The notes beneath the pieces were generated by a model. That model was not told the origin of the DNA and did not search any database. It saw nothing but the letters and a program-made list of their open reading frames with translations. Shown here one piece after another: positions 9,083-18,762 of a DNA stretch of 64,000 nucleotides. Location: assembly GCF_001696605.3 (NCBI RefSeq), contig NZ_CP031716.1, positions 1,798,001-1,862,000 on the forward strand, in the 5' to 3' direction. Position 1 is the first letter of the stretch; every line of letters starts with the position of its first letter. Source of the stretch: Acinetobacter wuhouensis (GTDB taxonomy: Bacteria > Pseudomonadota > Gammaproteobacteria > Pseudomonadales > Moraxellaceae). The translations under genes were made by a program, and so were the position numbers.

Positions 9083-9835
9083 ATGACCACAACTGAAGAC
9101 AATCATCTTCCAAAACATGTTGCCATCATTATGGATGGCAACAATCGTTTTGCAAAAAAGAAACAACTACAAAAAGGTGATGGGCACCGTGAAGGAAAAA
9201 ATGTCCTTGATCCGATTGTAGAGCATTGCCGCAAAGTAGGCGTACGTGCATTAACTGTATTTGCATTTTCTAGTGAAAATTGGAATCGACCACAGTACGA
9301 AGTTGATTTGTTAATGAAATTGTTGGAAGACACGATTCATGAACAAATTCCGCGTATGGTGAAGTTTGAGATTTCATTGAGATTTATTGGTGACCGTAGT
9401 CGGCTTTCTCCAGCGCTACGTGAATTAATGTTGCATGCAGAACAAATGACTGCTAAGTTCAGTAACATGACTTTAACAATTGCGATTAGTTATGGTGGTA
9501 TGTGGGATATTGCCGATACTGCTCGTCGACTTGCGCAACAAGTTAAAGATCAACATATTGATGTGAATCAAATTAATACTGAATTATTTGCACAACAAAT
9601 TAGTTTAGGGGATTTGCCAGCAGTGGATCTGTTGATTCGTACAGGTGGTGATTATCGATTATCTAACTTTTTGCTCTGGCAGGCAGCTTATGCTGAATTG
9701 TATTTCACAGATACCTTATGGCCTGAGTTTACTGTTCAAGAGTTAGATCATGCGTTCAATGTTTTTTCAGGTCGTGAGCGACGTTTTGGAAAAACCTCTG
9801 AACAACTTCAACAAGAACATATAGAGAATTTATAA
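9083..9835 (+). CDS. uppS: Undecaprenyl diphosphate synthase (cis-prenyltransferase)
   Basis: A 250-residue enzyme condensing FPP with eight IPP to make the C55 carrier for peptidoglycan and surface glycans. HVAIIMDGNNRFAKK holds the catalytic Asp; most homologues have GNGRWAK here. TVFAFSSENWNRP is the substrate-binding loop. RTGGDYRLSNFLLWQAAYAELYF is the C-terminal Mg/IPP region, with Asp where most UppS have Glu. From memory both substitutions occur in other Acinetobacter UppS proteins, so this is probably a genus trait and not decay. The stop overlaps the cdsA start (TAATG). Confidence 0.95.
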   Translation: MTTTEDNHLPKHVAIIMDGNNRFAKKKQLQKGDGHREGKNVLDPIVEHCRKVGVRALTVFAFSSENWNRPQYEVDLLMKLLEDTIHEQIPRMVKFEISLRFIGDRSRLSPALRELMLHAEQMTAKFSNMTLTIAISYGGMWDIADTARRLAQQVKDQHIDVNQINTELFAQQISLGDLPAVDLLIRTGGDYRLSNFLLWQAAYAELYFTDTLWPEFTVQELDHAFNVFSGRERRFGKTSEQLQQEHIENL

Positions 9836-10659
9836 TGTTAGAGCGGATTATAACCGCATTGGTTTTGGTGGCAGTCGTCTTGAGTTGTATGTTTGCAACA
9901 AAGTCACCATATCCAATGATCGGGTTAATGATTGTCGCAGCTGGGGCAGCTGGTTATGAGTGGTTTAAACTCATGCCACATGAGTCTGAGGGCGTAAACA
10001 AAATCAAAGCTGCCGGCTTTGGTTTGATCACGGCTTTAGTTTCAGGTTTAGCATTGTATTATAATGATTTAGCACTCATCCTCTGGAGTGCTTCTATTTT
10101 GACATGGTTGTGTAGTCTTTATTGGGTAAAACAATATCCAGAATATGATGGTTGGTACAATGCCACTTTGTATATTGTGGGCTTGGTATTAATTAGTGCT
10201 GCGATTACCGCGGTTTTATATGTATGGAATCAATCGCCTTGGTGGTTGATGTATTTGTTCCTGTTGGTCTGGGGTGCAGATAGTGGTGCATATTTTGTTG
10301 GACGTAAATTTGGCAAAAGGAAACTTGCACCTGATGTCAGCCCAAACAAATCAATTGAAGGTTTGTTTGGGGGGATTGTGACAGTTGCAATTATTATTAT
10401 TGCTGTTCAAGCAAGTTATCTCCATTTAACGCTTTCACAACATATCCTTTTTCTTGTTTTATCTATTGTGACAGTGTTCAGTTCAGTACTCGGTGATTTG
10501 TTTGAATCGATGATCAAACGCCGTGCTGGAATTAAAGATTCAGGTCGTATTCTACCAGGTCATGGTGGTGTACTTGATCGTATTGATTCATTACTTGCTG
10601 CAGCTCCAATTTTTGCAGCAGGCATGTATGTTTTAAAACTTATTGGTGTAGATTTATAG
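9835..10659 (+). CDS. cdsA: Phosphatidate cytidylyltransferase
   Basis: A 274-residue polytopic membrane enzyme making CDP-diacylglycerol from CTP and phosphatidate, the branch point for all phospholipids. At least seven hydrophobic segments are visible. The C-terminal signature (about residues 218-252) contains SVLGDLFESMIKRRAGIKDSG and then GHGGVLDRIDSL, with its conserved Asp residues. GRKFGKRKLAPDVSPNKSIEG is the other conserved loop. The start overlaps the uppS stop by one base and the stop abuts the dxr start, indicating tight translational coupling. Confidence 0.95.
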   Translation: MLERIITALVLVAVVLSCMFATKSPYPMIGLMIVAAGAAGYEWFKLMPHESEGVNKIKAAGFGLITALVSGLALYYNDLALILWSASILTWLCSLYWVKQYPEYDGWYNATLYIVGLVLISAAITAVLYVWNQSPWWLMYLFLLVWGADSGAYFVGRKFGKRKLAPDVSPNKSIEGLFGGIVTVAIIIIAVQASYLHLTLSQHILFLVLSIVTVFSSVLGDLFESMIKRRAGIKDSGRILPGHGGVLDRIDSLLAAAPIFAAGMYVLKLIGVDL

Positions 10660-11856
10660 ATGTCACAATCTGTTTGTATATTAGGTGTAACAGGGTCTAT
10701 CGGGCGCAGTACTTTAAAAATTTTAGAACAGCATCCCGATCAATATTCAGTATTTGCAGTCACTGGATATAGTCGAATAAAAGAACTCACTGAAATATGC
10801 AAACAGTATCGACCGAAATGCGTTGTTGTTCCATCACAAAAAGTGGATGAACTGCAACAATATTTTAAAGCTGAAAATATTCAAAATATCGAAATTTTAA
10901 CCGATGAAGCAGGGCTCATTACAGTATCAGAACATCCTGAAGTGGATGTGGTGATGGCTGCAATCGTTGGGGCGGCAGGCTTATTGCCAACTTTGGCAGC
11001 AGTCAAAGCAGGTAAGCGTGTATTACTTGCCAATAAAGAAGCGCTGGTAATGTCTGGGGATTTGATGCTTCAAGCAGCAAAAGAGCACCAAGCGTTATTA
11101 CTACCTGTCGACTCTGAACATAATGCAATTTTCCAATGTCTTCCTCAAAATTATTTACAAATCGAACGCCATGGTGAGCCTCAACTAGGGGTGAAACAGG
11201 TGTTATTGACTGCTTCTGGTGGTCCTTTTTTGAATCATCGTTTAGATGAATTAAAAAATGTAACGCCTGCACAGGCGTGTAAGCACCCAAATTGGTCAAT
11301 GGGGCGTAAAATTTCAGTTGATTCTGCGACTTTAATGAATAAAGGTCTAGAATTGATCGAAGCGTGTCATTTATTTTCAATTAAAGAACAATTTGTTACA
11401 GTCGTCGTTCATCCACAAAGTATTATTCATTCAATGGTTCAATATGTGGATGGTTCAACTTTGGCTCAAATGGGTAATCCTGATATGTGTACGCCGATTG
11501 CACATGCACTTGCATGGCCAGAGCGTATTACTACACATGTGCCACCACTAGACTTATTTGTACATTCTCAGCTTGATTTTCAAGAACCCGATGTTGTGCG
11601 TTTCCCATCGCTTCGTTTAGCTCGTAATGCAATGAAAGAAGGTGGTTTAGCACCTGCAATTCTGAATGCTGCCAATGAAATGGCTGTTGCCGCATTTTTA
11701 GCAGAAAGAATTGGATTTTTAGATATTCCTGAAGTGGTTGAACATAGCTTAAATCACGTTCAAAATGGTTCAGCAGATTCGATTGACACGATTTTGCAGA
11801 CAGATCAACTTGCTCGACAAGTTGCATCGCAACGTATTATCCAATTGGAAAGCTGA
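10660..11856 (+). CDS. dxr: 1-deoxy-D-xylulose 5-phosphate reductoisomerase
   Basis: A 398-residue enzyme (IspC) of the MEP isoprenoid pathway: DXP plus NADPH to 2-C-methyl-erythritol 4-phosphate. The N-terminal NADPH fold starts VCILGVTGSIGRSTL. LLANKEALVMSG and LLPVDSEHNAIFQCL contain the metal-binding Asp and Glu. LTASGGPF and NWSMGRKISVDSATLMNKGLELIEA form the substrate and flexible loop region. It supplies precursors for uppS three genes upstream. It begins directly after the cdsA stop and is followed by rseP after 2 bases. Confidence 0.96.
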   Translation: MSQSVCILGVTGSIGRSTLKILEQHPDQYSVFAVTGYSRIKELTEICKQYRPKCVVVPSQKVDELQQYFKAENIQNIEILTDEAGLITVSEHPEVDVVMAAIVGAAGLLPTLAAVKAGKRVLLANKEALVMSGDLMLQAAKEHQALLLPVDSEHNAIFQCLPQNYLQIERHGEPQLGVKQVLLTASGGPFLNHRLDELKNVTPAQACKHPNWSMGRKISVDSATLMNKGLELIEACHLFSIKEQFVTVVVHPQSIIHSMVQYVDGSTLAQMGNPDMCTPIAHALAWPERITTHVPPLDLFVHSQLDFQEPDVVRFPSLRLARNAMKEGGLAPAILNAANEMAVAAFLAERIGFLDIPEVVEHSLNHVQNGSADSIDTILQTDQLARQVASQRIIQLES

Positions 11857-11858
11857 TC

Positions 11859-13214
11859 ATGAGTGTTCTATTTATCATTGTTGCTGCGATCTTTTTACTG
11901 GGCCCATTGATTGCAATTCATGAGTTTGGTCATTATTGGGTTGCTCGTAAACTGGGTGTCAAGGTCTTGGTTTATTCTATAGGCTTTGGACCAACATTAC
12001 TAAAATGGACATCAAAGAAATCAGGTATCCAATACCAACTTTCAGCATTACCACTTGGTGGTTATGTAAAAATGTTGGATGAGCGTGAAGGCAATGTCAG
12101 TGCAGAAGATTTACCGTTTGCATTTAATCGTCAATCACCTTGGAAACGTATTGCCATTGTTGCAGCAGGACCCTTCATTAATCTCATTTTTGCGATTTTA
12201 TTGTTTTGGATTTTATTTTTACCTGCGCAAGAACAGTTGAATACACGTGTTGGTGCGATTTTACCCAATACACCTGCAGCAACTGCTCAAATGCAAGTGG
12301 GTGACAAAATTGTTGCTATTGATGGCACTCAGGCAACGACTTGGGAAAAACTCAATTATGCCATTGTTGATCGTGTAGGAGAAACTGGACATATCGATGT
12401 TCAAGTGGAACGTGACGGTCAGGCAAAAAGCTTTGCATTGCCAATTCAAGCATTCTTAAAGGATCAAAGCCAATCACCTTTTGATGTTTTAGGTTTTACC
12501 CCTTATCGCCCACATATTCCTGCGACTGTGTATAAGTTGAGTGAAGATGGGGCTGCGATTCGTCAAGGTATGAAAGAAGGTGATCAAATTATTTCAATCA
12601 ATCAAGTCAAAATGAAAGATTGGTTTGATGTGGTAGATGTGGTACAAAAATCACCTGAAAAGTTACTCAATGTTGATGTGTTGCGCCAAGGACAGCTTGT
12701 ACATTTACAAGTCATGCCACAAGGCAAACGTGACAATATGGGGAACGTGACGGGAATGCTAGGTGTACAAGCTCAGACAAGTAAACTTTCGATTCCTGCG
12801 GAATATAAGCAAACGATTCAATATAATCCTGCTGAAGCATTTGTTGTTGCAGTTGAAAAAACTGGACAGCTTTCAGCCATGATTCTGAATTCTATTGTGA
12901 AAATGGTTCGCGGTTTGATTGGTTTGGATAACTTATCTGGTCCAATTACCATTGCTAAAGTTGCAGGTCAAAGTGCTGAAATGGGGTGGCAAACCTTTAT
13001 TTCCTTTATGGCTTTGATGAGTGTAAGTTTGGGTATTTTAAATTTATTGCCAATCCCGATGTTAGATGGCGGTCATTTGGTTTATTACATAATAGAAGCA
13101 ATTCGTGGTAAGCCTGTTTCTGAACAAATACAATTGGTTGGACTAAAAATTGGTATGGTATTGCTCGGAAGCATGATGCTTCTTGCGATATTTAATGATT
13201 TTATGCGTTTATAA
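11859..13214 (+). CDS. rseP: Site-2 protease RseP
   Basis: A 451-residue inner-membrane zinc metalloprotease for intramembrane cleavage, classically of the anti-sigma factor RseA in the envelope stress response. TM1 contains the HEFGH zinc motif near residues 22-26 (LIAIHEFGHYWVARKLG). Two PDZ domains follow (about 127-215 and 218-300; GAILPNTPAATAQMQVGDKI and EDGAAIRQGMKEGDQI). The last two membrane segments surround LLPIPMLDGGHLVYY, whose Asp is the third zinc ligand. The gene lies between dxr and bamA, the usual order in gammaproteobacteria. Confidence 0.96.
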   Translation: MSVLFIIVAAIFLLGPLIAIHEFGHYWVARKLGVKVLVYSIGFGPTLLKWTSKKSGIQYQLSALPLGGYVKMLDEREGNVSAEDLPFAFNRQSPWKRIAIVAAGPFINLIFAILLFWILFLPAQEQLNTRVGAILPNTPAATAQMQVGDKIVAIDGTQATTWEKLNYAIVDRVGETGHIDVQVERDGQAKSFALPIQAFLKDQSQSPFDVLGFTPYRPHIPATVYKLSEDGAAIRQGMKEGDQIISINQVKMKDWFDVVDVVQKSPEKLLNVDVLRQGQLVHLQVMPQGKRDNMGNVTGMLGVQAQTSKLSIPAEYKQTIQYNPAEAFVVAVEKTGQLSAMILNSIVKMVRGLIGLDNLSGPITIAKVAGQSAEMGWQTFISFMALMSVSLGILNLLPIPMLDGGHLVYYIIEAIRGKPVSEQIQLVGLKIGMVLLGSMMLLAIFNDFMRL

Positions 13215-13250
13215 CGTAATAGCGGATTAACTTACTGGAAAATAATAGGC

Positions 13251-15800
13251 ATGCAGCACTCACATTTATTTATGCCATTGGCGCTCGTTAGTGCTATGGC
13301 GGCTGTACAGCAAGTACAAGCGGCAGATGAGTTCATTGCTCGTGATATACGTGTCGATGGCTTGGTTCGTTTAACGCAACAAAATGTTCTTGCACTTTTA
13401 CCAATAAATAGTGGTGACCGTGTCAATGATGCTGCGATTGCGGATTCAATTCGCGCATTGTATGCCTCTAATTTATTTGATGATATTCAAGCATCTAACC
13501 AAGATGGAGTTTTGGTTTTTAAGGTAATTGAGCGTCCAGTCATTTCAAAAATTAATTTCAAAGGCAATAAGCTGATTCCAAAAGAAGCTTTGGAAGATGG
13601 TTTAAAGAAAATGGGATTGGCTGAGGGTGAAGTTCTCAAAAAATCTTCATTGCAAACGCTAGAGACCGAGCTTGAGCAACAATATGCTCAACAAGGTCGT
13701 TACGATGCAAATATTAAAGTAGACCAAGTTGCACAGCCGAATAACCGTGTAGAGTTAAATGTTAACTTTAATGAAGGTAAGTCTGCGAAAGTATTTGATA
13801 TTAACGTAATTGGTAATACTGTTTTTTCTGATGATGACATTAAACAGGCTTTTGCTGTTAAAGAAAGTGGTTGGTTGTCTGTACTTTCACGTAATGACCG
13901 TTATGCACGTGAAAAGATGTCTGCAAGTTTAGAATCATTACGCGCATTGTATCTGAATAAAGGTTATATCAACTTTGATGTGAATAGCTCAAATCTAAAT
14001 TTGAGTGAAGATAAAAAGCATATCTTTATTGAAGTTTCCGTAAATGAAGGTGAGCAATTTAAATTTGGCGAGTCGAAATTCCTTGGTGATGCACTATATA
14101 AACCAGATGAATTAAAAGCACTGCAAATTTATAAAGATGGTTCAACCTATTCTCAAGAAAAAGTGAATGCCGTTAAGCAATTACTTTTACGTAAATACGG
14201 TAATGCGGGCTATTACTACGCTGAAGTGAATGTTGTTCCTGAAATTAATAATGAAACACATATTGTGGATCTTAATTATTATATCAATCCGGGTCAGCAA
14301 GTAACTGTACGTCGTATTAACTTTAAAGGTAATACAAAGACTGCTGATGAGGTTTTACGTCGTGAAATGCGTCAAATGGAAGGCGCATTGGCAAGTAATG
14401 AAAAGATTGATTTGTCAAAAGTGCGTTTAGAGCGTACAGGTTTCTTTAGTAAAGTTGATATTAAACCTACGCGTGTTCCAAATACACCAGATCAAATGGA
14501 TTTGGATATCACTGTAGAAGAGCAACATTCAGGTACCAGTACTTTGGCTGTGGGTTATTCGCAAAGTGGTGGTATTACATTCCAAGCTGGTTTGAGTCAA
14601 ACTAACTTTATGGGAACAGGCAATCGTGTTGCGATCGATTTATCACGTTCTGAAACTCAAGATTATTATAACTTAAGTGTGACTGACCCGTACTTCACTA
14701 TTGATGGTGTAAGTCGTGGTTATAATATGTACTACCGTAAAACTAAGCTAAATGATGACTATAACGTCAATAACTATGTAACAGATAGTATTGGTGGTGG
14801 GATTACTTTTGGTTATCCAATCGATGAAAATCAAAACATTAGTGCGGGTTTAAATATTGATCAAACTAAAGTAACGACGGGTGCTTATGTATCAACTTAT
14901 GTTCGCGATTATTTATTAGCGAATGGCGGTAAATCAACTCATACTAGTTCATATTGTCCGACAGATGATAAAGGTCAAAGTCAATTAGAGGAGATTACTG
15001 AGAAAGATCCAACAACTGGTAAAGATGTCGTTACGGGAACAAAGTGTAAAGTTCCTGAAGAGACTTATAAGGATGCCTTTGAAGGTAAATATCTTACTTA
15101 TAATTTAAATCTAGGCTGGTCATATAATACCTTGAACCGTCCGATGTTCCCAACTAAGGGGACTTCACATCGTGTTAATGCCGAGATTGCGTTACCTGGC
15201 AGTGATGTTGAATATCAAAAAGTCACTTATGATGCGCAAACATACTTCCCATTGGGGCATGATTTTGTTTGGCGTGGTTATGGAAAGTTAGGTTATGGTA
15301 ATGATTTGCCATTCTATAAAAACTTTTATGCGGGTGGTTTTGGATCTGTACGTGGTTATGACAACAGTACCTTGGGTCCGCGTTACCCAGGTGTGACCTA
15401 TAATGAGCGTAAAACTAAAGATTATGATCCAGAAGAAGTGGGTGGTAATGCGCTGATTCAATTTGGTACTGAATTAGCCTTACCTGTTCCATTCAAAGGG
15501 GATTGGGCACGTCAAATTCGTCCTGTGATTTTTGCAGAAGGTGCTCAAGTTTTTGATACGAACTGTAGTACAGCGACTGGTGATCTTTATTTAGATGGTT
15601 CTAAAACCCCAACGGATGCTAAACAGTACTGTAAAGACAATTACGACTTTGATTTCAACAATATGCGCTATAGTGTCGGTGTAGGTTTTACATGGATTAC
15701 GATGATTGGTCCACTTTCACTCAGTTATGCATATCCATTGAATGATAAGCAAGGTGATGAAACCAAAAACATCCAATTCGAGATTGGTCGTACTTTCTAA
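13251..15800 (+). CDS. bamA: Outer membrane assembly factor BamA
   Basis: An 849-residue Omp85 protein that inserts beta-barrel proteins into the outer membrane. A signal peptide (about 1-24, ending VQAADEF) precedes five POTRA domains (to about 420) and a 16-strand C-terminal barrel ending in Phe. The loop 6 motif reads GSVRGYDNSTLGPR (VRGY in place of the VRGF of E. coli). An extracellular loop (about residues 566-610) carries two Cys (SYCPTDD and GTKCKVP) that could form a disulfide. It is followed by its periplasmic chaperone partner Skp. Confidence 0.96.
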   Translation: MQHSHLFMPLALVSAMAAVQQVQAADEFIARDIRVDGLVRLTQQNVLALLPINSGDRVNDAAIADSIRALYASNLFDDIQASNQDGVLVFKVIERPVISKINFKGNKLIPKEALEDGLKKMGLAEGEVLKKSSLQTLETELEQQYAQQGRYDANIKVDQVAQPNNRVELNVNFNEGKSAKVFDINVIGNTVFSDDDIKQAFAVKESGWLSVLSRNDRYAREKMSASLESLRALYLNKGYINFDVNSSNLNLSEDKKHIFIEVSVNEGEQFKFGESKFLGDALYKPDELKALQIYKDGSTYSQEKVNAVKQLLLRKYGNAGYYYAEVNVVPEINNETHIVDLNYYINPGQQVTVRRINFKGNTKTADEVLRREMRQMEGALASNEKIDLSKVRLERTGFFSKVDIKPTRVPNTPDQMDLDITVEEQHSGTSTLAVGYSQSGGITFQAGLSQTNFMGTGNRVAIDLSRSETQDYYNLSVTDPYFTIDGVSRGYNMYYRKTKLNDDYNVNNYVTDSIGGGITFGYPIDENQNISAGLNIDQTKVTTGAYVSTYVRDYLLANGGKSTHTSSYCPTDDKGQSQLEEITEKDPTTGKDVVTGTKCKVPEETYKDAFEGKYLTYNLNLGWSYNTLNRPMFPTKGTSHRVNAEIALPGSDVEYQKVTYDAQTYFPLGHDFVWRGYGKLGYGNDLPFYKNFYAGGFGSVRGYDNSTLGPRYPGVTYNERKTKDYDPEEVGGNALIQFGTELALPVPFKGDWARQIRPVIFAEGAQVFDTNCSTATGDLYLDGSKTPTDAKQYCKDNYDFDFNNMRYSVGVGFTWITMIGPLSLSYAYPLNDKQGDETKNIQFEIGRTF

Positions 15801-15842
15801 GTGCGATCTCTTATTTATAGTGAATATGAACAAGGAAAATGT

Positions 15843-16328
15843 ATGAAAACAATGAAAATGGCAGTTTTAGGCTTGGGTCTAGGTTTTGCAGGTTTGGTTC
15901 AAGCTGCAGGTTTTGGTGTGGTTGACTTAGAGAAAGTGGTTGAAAGTAGTACTTACTTAAAACAGCAAAATGCGAGCTTAGAACAGTCTGTTAAACCTCA
16001 AACGACTAAGCTTGAACAAATCACCAAAGATATTGAAGCTTTAAAACAAAAGGCTCAAGCTCAAGGTGCGAATGTGCAGCAAATCAATGCACAATACCAA
16101 GCAAAAGTGAATGAGTTTCAAACCATTCAACAAGGCGTGCAAACTAAAGTACAAACTACAATTCAAAACACCAATGCAACTTTTGAGACGCGTGTGAAGC
16201 AAGCTGCTGAACAATTACGCCAAGAAGCAGGTTTAGACTTTGTTTTGAATAAAAATTCAGCACTTGCTTATGACGCAAAGAATGATTTAACTGCTAAAAT
16301 GATCCAAAAGGTTAATGCAATTAAATAA
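15843..16328 (+). CDS. skp: Periplasmic chaperone Skp/OmpH
   Basis: The start is taken at ATG 15843, preceded by CAAGGAAAATGT and beginning a clear signal peptide (MKTMKMAVLGLGLGFAGLVQA); the longer frame adds 14 residues ahead of it. The mature part (about 140 aa) is a long Lys/Gln-rich coiled-coil (EQSVKPQTTKLEQITKDIEALKQKAQ) flanked by short beta strands (GFGVVDLEKVVESS and LDFVLNKNSALAYD), as in the tentacle-shaped Skp trimer. It carries unfolded outer-membrane proteins to BamA, encoded immediately upstream; lpxD follows after 3 bases. Confidence 0.93.
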   Translation: MKTMKMAVLGLGLGFAGLVQAAGFGVVDLEKVVESSTYLKQQNASLEQSVKPQTTKLEQITKDIEALKQKAQAQGANVQQINAQYQAKVNEFQTIQQGVQTKVQTTIQNTNATFETRVKQAAEQLRQEAGLDFVLNKNSALAYDAKNDLTAKMIQKVNAIK

Positions 16329-16331
16329 TCA

Positions 16332-17402
16332 ATGAGATCACATCGTTATAAACTCGATGAATTAGCTCAACTTGTTCAAGGTGAGTTAATTGGTCAATCT
16401 GATCTTGTTCTAAATGGTCTTGCCAGTTTAGAACAAGCTCAGCCAAATCATATCGCTTTTGTAAATGGCGATAAATATTTAAATGAAGCTTTAAACTCGA
16501 AAGCAGGGGCATTAATTGTCACCGCGGAGTTGAAAGATCAGTTGACAATACATCATAATTTTATCGTCGTTGCTAATCCATATCTTGCTTTCGCAATTTT
16601 AACCCATGTATTTGAAACTAAAGTTTTAAAACGTGGTATTGAAAGTACTGCGCAAATCTCCCCATCTGCGATTATTGCTGATGATGCTTATATCGGTCAT
16701 TATGTCGTGATTGGTGATGATTGCGTAGTTGGGGCAAATACCATTATTCAATCCAATACACGTATAGATGATGGTGTTGAAATTGGTAAAGATTGCTTTA
16801 TTGATTCGCAAGTCACGATTACGGGTCAAACGAAAATTGCTGATCGTGTACGCATTCACTCAAATACTGCGATTGGTGGCGAAGGTTTTGGTTTTGCACC
16901 TTACCAAGGGAAGTGGAATCGTATTGCGCAATTAGGTTCTGTCCGAATCGGAAATGATGTCCGAATCGGCTCAAATTGTAGTATTGATCGCGGTGCTTTA
17001 GATGACACAATTCTGCATGATGGTGTAATTATTGATAACCTTGTGCAAATCGCACATAACGTACAGATTGGTGAGAATACAGCTATTGCTGCGAAGTGTG
17101 GTATCGCAGGAAGTACGACGATTGGCAAAAACTGTATTCTTGCGGGTGCTGTAGGTGTGGTTGGTCACATTAATATCACAGATAATGTAACAATTACTGG
17201 AATGTCAATGGTGACAAAAAATATTTCTGAGGCTGGTTCTTATTCATCTGGAACAGGGCAATTTGAAACAAACCATTGGAAAAGAACAGTTGTTCGTCTG
17301 AGACAATTAGCAGATGTGCCATTGACCAAATTGGTGAAACAAATAGATCATATGCAGGCTCAATTAGAGTCCATTGAATCAACTTTAAAGTCGCGTAAAT
17401 AA
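16332..17402 (+). CDS. lpxD: UDP-3-O-(3-hydroxyacyl)glucosamine N-acyltransferase LpxD
   Basis: A 356-residue enzyme for the third step of lipid A synthesis. An N-terminal uridine-binding domain (about 1-100) precedes a left-handed beta-helix of hexapeptide repeats (about 105-300, such as [17 protein letters not shown] and [18 protein letters not shown]). The catalytic His is in [14 protein letters not shown]-terminal helix (about 315-354) closes the trimer. The gene sits in the usual skp-lpxD-fabZ-lpxA order, with 2 bases to fabZ. Confidence 0.96.
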   Translation: MRSHRYKLDELAQLVQGELIGQSDLVLNGLASLEQAQPNHIAFVNGDKYLNEALNSKAGALIVTAELKDQLTIHHNFIVVANPYLAFAILTHVFETKVLKRGIESTAQISPSAIIADDAYIGHYVVIGDDCVVGANTIIQSNTRIDDGVEIGKDCFIDSQVTITGQTKIADRVRIHSNTAIGGEGFGFAPYQGKWNRIAQLGSVRIGNDVRIGSNCSIDRGALDDTILHDGVIIDNLVQIAHNVQIGENTAIAAKCGIAGSTTIGKNCILAGAVGVVGHINITDNVTITGMSMVTKNISEAGSYSSGTGQFETNHWKRTVVRLRQLADVPLTKLVKQIDHMQAQLESIESTLKSRK

Positions 17403-17404
17403 TT

Positions 17405-17890
17405 ATGACTGAATCTAAATCTTTACCTTTTACGGTTCCTGAATTACCCATGCAAACTCAAACGATTCGTGAGTATCTTCCGCATCGTTATCCGTTTTTG
17501 CTCGTTGACCGTGTAACAGAAGTTTCAGAAAACGGGATTGTAGGTTACAAGAACGTTTCAATTAATGAAGAGTTTATGCAAGGTCATTTTCCTGGTTATC
17601 CTATTATGCCAGGTGTTTTGATTGTGGAAGCAATGGCGCAAATTTCAGGTGTACTCGGTTTTATCATGAATAATGAAAAACCAAGACCTGGTTCTTTATT
17701 CTTATTTGCTGGCGCAGAAAAAATTCGATTTAAAAAACAAGTCGTACCGGGTGATCAACTCGTGTTAAAATCTGAATTACTTATGCAAAAACGTGGCATT
17801 TACAAATATTTATGTACTGCCAGTGTTGACGGCGTGGTAGCAGCAACCGCTGAAATTATCATTTCTCATCAGAAATTAGAGCAGGCATGA
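17405..17890 (+). CDS. fabZ: 3-hydroxyacyl-ACP dehydratase FabZ
   Basis: A 161-residue hotdog-fold dehydratase of fatty acid elongation. It contains YLPHRYPFLLVDRV and the catalytic His-containing GHFPGYPIMPGVLIVEAMAQ with the downstream Glu. It competes with LpxA and LpxD for 3-hydroxyacyl-ACP, so cotranscription helps balance membrane phospholipid against lipid A. The N-terminus is about ten residues longer than the E. coli form. The stop overlaps the lpxA start by 4 bases (ATGA). Confidence 0.95.
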   Translation: MTESKSLPFTVPELPMQTQTIREYLPHRYPFLLVDRVTEVSENGIVGYKNVSINEEFMQGHFPGYPIMPGVLIVEAMAQISGVLGFIMNNEKPRPGSLFLFAGAEKIRFKKQVVPGDQLVLKSELLMQKRGIYKYLCTASVDGVVAATAEIIISHQKLEQA

Positions 17891-18675
17891 GCAGTAACGA
17901 ATTAATACACCCAACAGCGATTATTGACTCTTCTGCGGTAATCGCACCCGATGTCCAAATAGGACCTTATTGCATTATTGGTCCTCAAGTGACGATTGAT
18001 GCTGGCACTAAACTCCATTCGCATGTTGTGATTGGTGGTTTTACTCGAATTGGAAAAAATAATGAAATTTTCCAGTTTGCCAGTGTGGGTGAAGTTTGCC
18101 AAGATTTAAAATATCAAGGTGAAGAAACTTGGTTGGAAATCGGCGATAACAATAAAATTCGTGAACATTGCAGTTTACATCGTGGCACGGTGCAGGATAA
18201 AGGAATTACTAAGCTAGGTAGTAATAACCTATTGATGGTCAATACCCATGTTGCGCATGATTGTATTATTGGAAACAATAATATATTTGCAAATAATGTC
18301 GGTATTGCGGGTCATGTCCACATTGGTGATTTTGTTATTGTTGGTGGAAATTCTGGTATTCATCAATTCTGTAAGATTGACTCTTATAGCATGATTGGTG
18401 GAGCTTCATTGATTCTTAAAGACGTTCCTGCGTATGTGATGGTATCAGGTAATCCTGCACATGCCTTTGGTATGAATGTTGAAGGAATGCGTCGTAAAGG
18501 TTGGTCTAAGAATGTGATTCAAGGCTTAAGAGAGTCATTTAAACTGATCTATAAAGAAGGTTTAACGACTGAGCAAGCCATTGAGCGTATTCGCCAAGAT
18601 ATTTTACCTGAGGTTGAAGAAGCACAATTGCTGATTGATTCTGTATTAGAATCTAAACGTGGTATTGTTCGTTAA
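17887..18675 (+). CDS. lpxA: UDP-N-acetylglucosamine acyltransferase LpxA
   Basis: A 262-residue cytoplasmic enzyme catalysing the first lipid A step. The beta-helix of hexapeptide repeats spans about 5-185 (VIAPDVQIGPYCIIGPQV). The catalytic His lies in MVNTHVAHDCIIGNNN (about 120-127). A helical C-terminus (about 195-262) follows GNPAHAFGMNVEGMRRKG. lpxB, which follows lpxA in E. coli, is absent here and must lie elsewhere; a terminator follows directly. This is the last gene of the pyrH-lpxA row. Confidence 0.96.
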   Translation: MSSNELIHPTAIIDSSAVIAPDVQIGPYCIIGPQVTIDAGTKLHSHVVIGGFTRIGKNNEIFQFASVGEVCQDLKYQGEETWLEIGDNNKIREHCSLHRGTVQDKGITKLGSNNLLMVNTHVAHDCIIGNNNIFANNVGIAGHVHIGDFVIVGGNSGIHQFCKIDSYSMIGGASLILKDVPAYVMVSGNPAHAFGMNVEGMRRKGWSKNVIQGLRESFKLIYKEGLTTEQAIERIRQDILPEVEEAQLLIDSVLESKRGIVR

Positions 18676-18703
18676 GCTTATTGATTTCTATATTGTTTTT
18701 ATA

Positions 18704-18733
18704 AAAAAAGCCTCATTGATTGAGGCATTTTTT
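18704..18733. terminator. Bidirectional terminator between lpxA and cpoB
   Basis: GCCTCA-TTGAT-TGAGGC with an A run before and a T run after. It fits the ends of both lpxA (+) and the convergent cpoB (-). Confidence 0.85.
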
Positions 18734-18762
18734 ATGGCAATTCATAATGGGTTGCACGTCAA

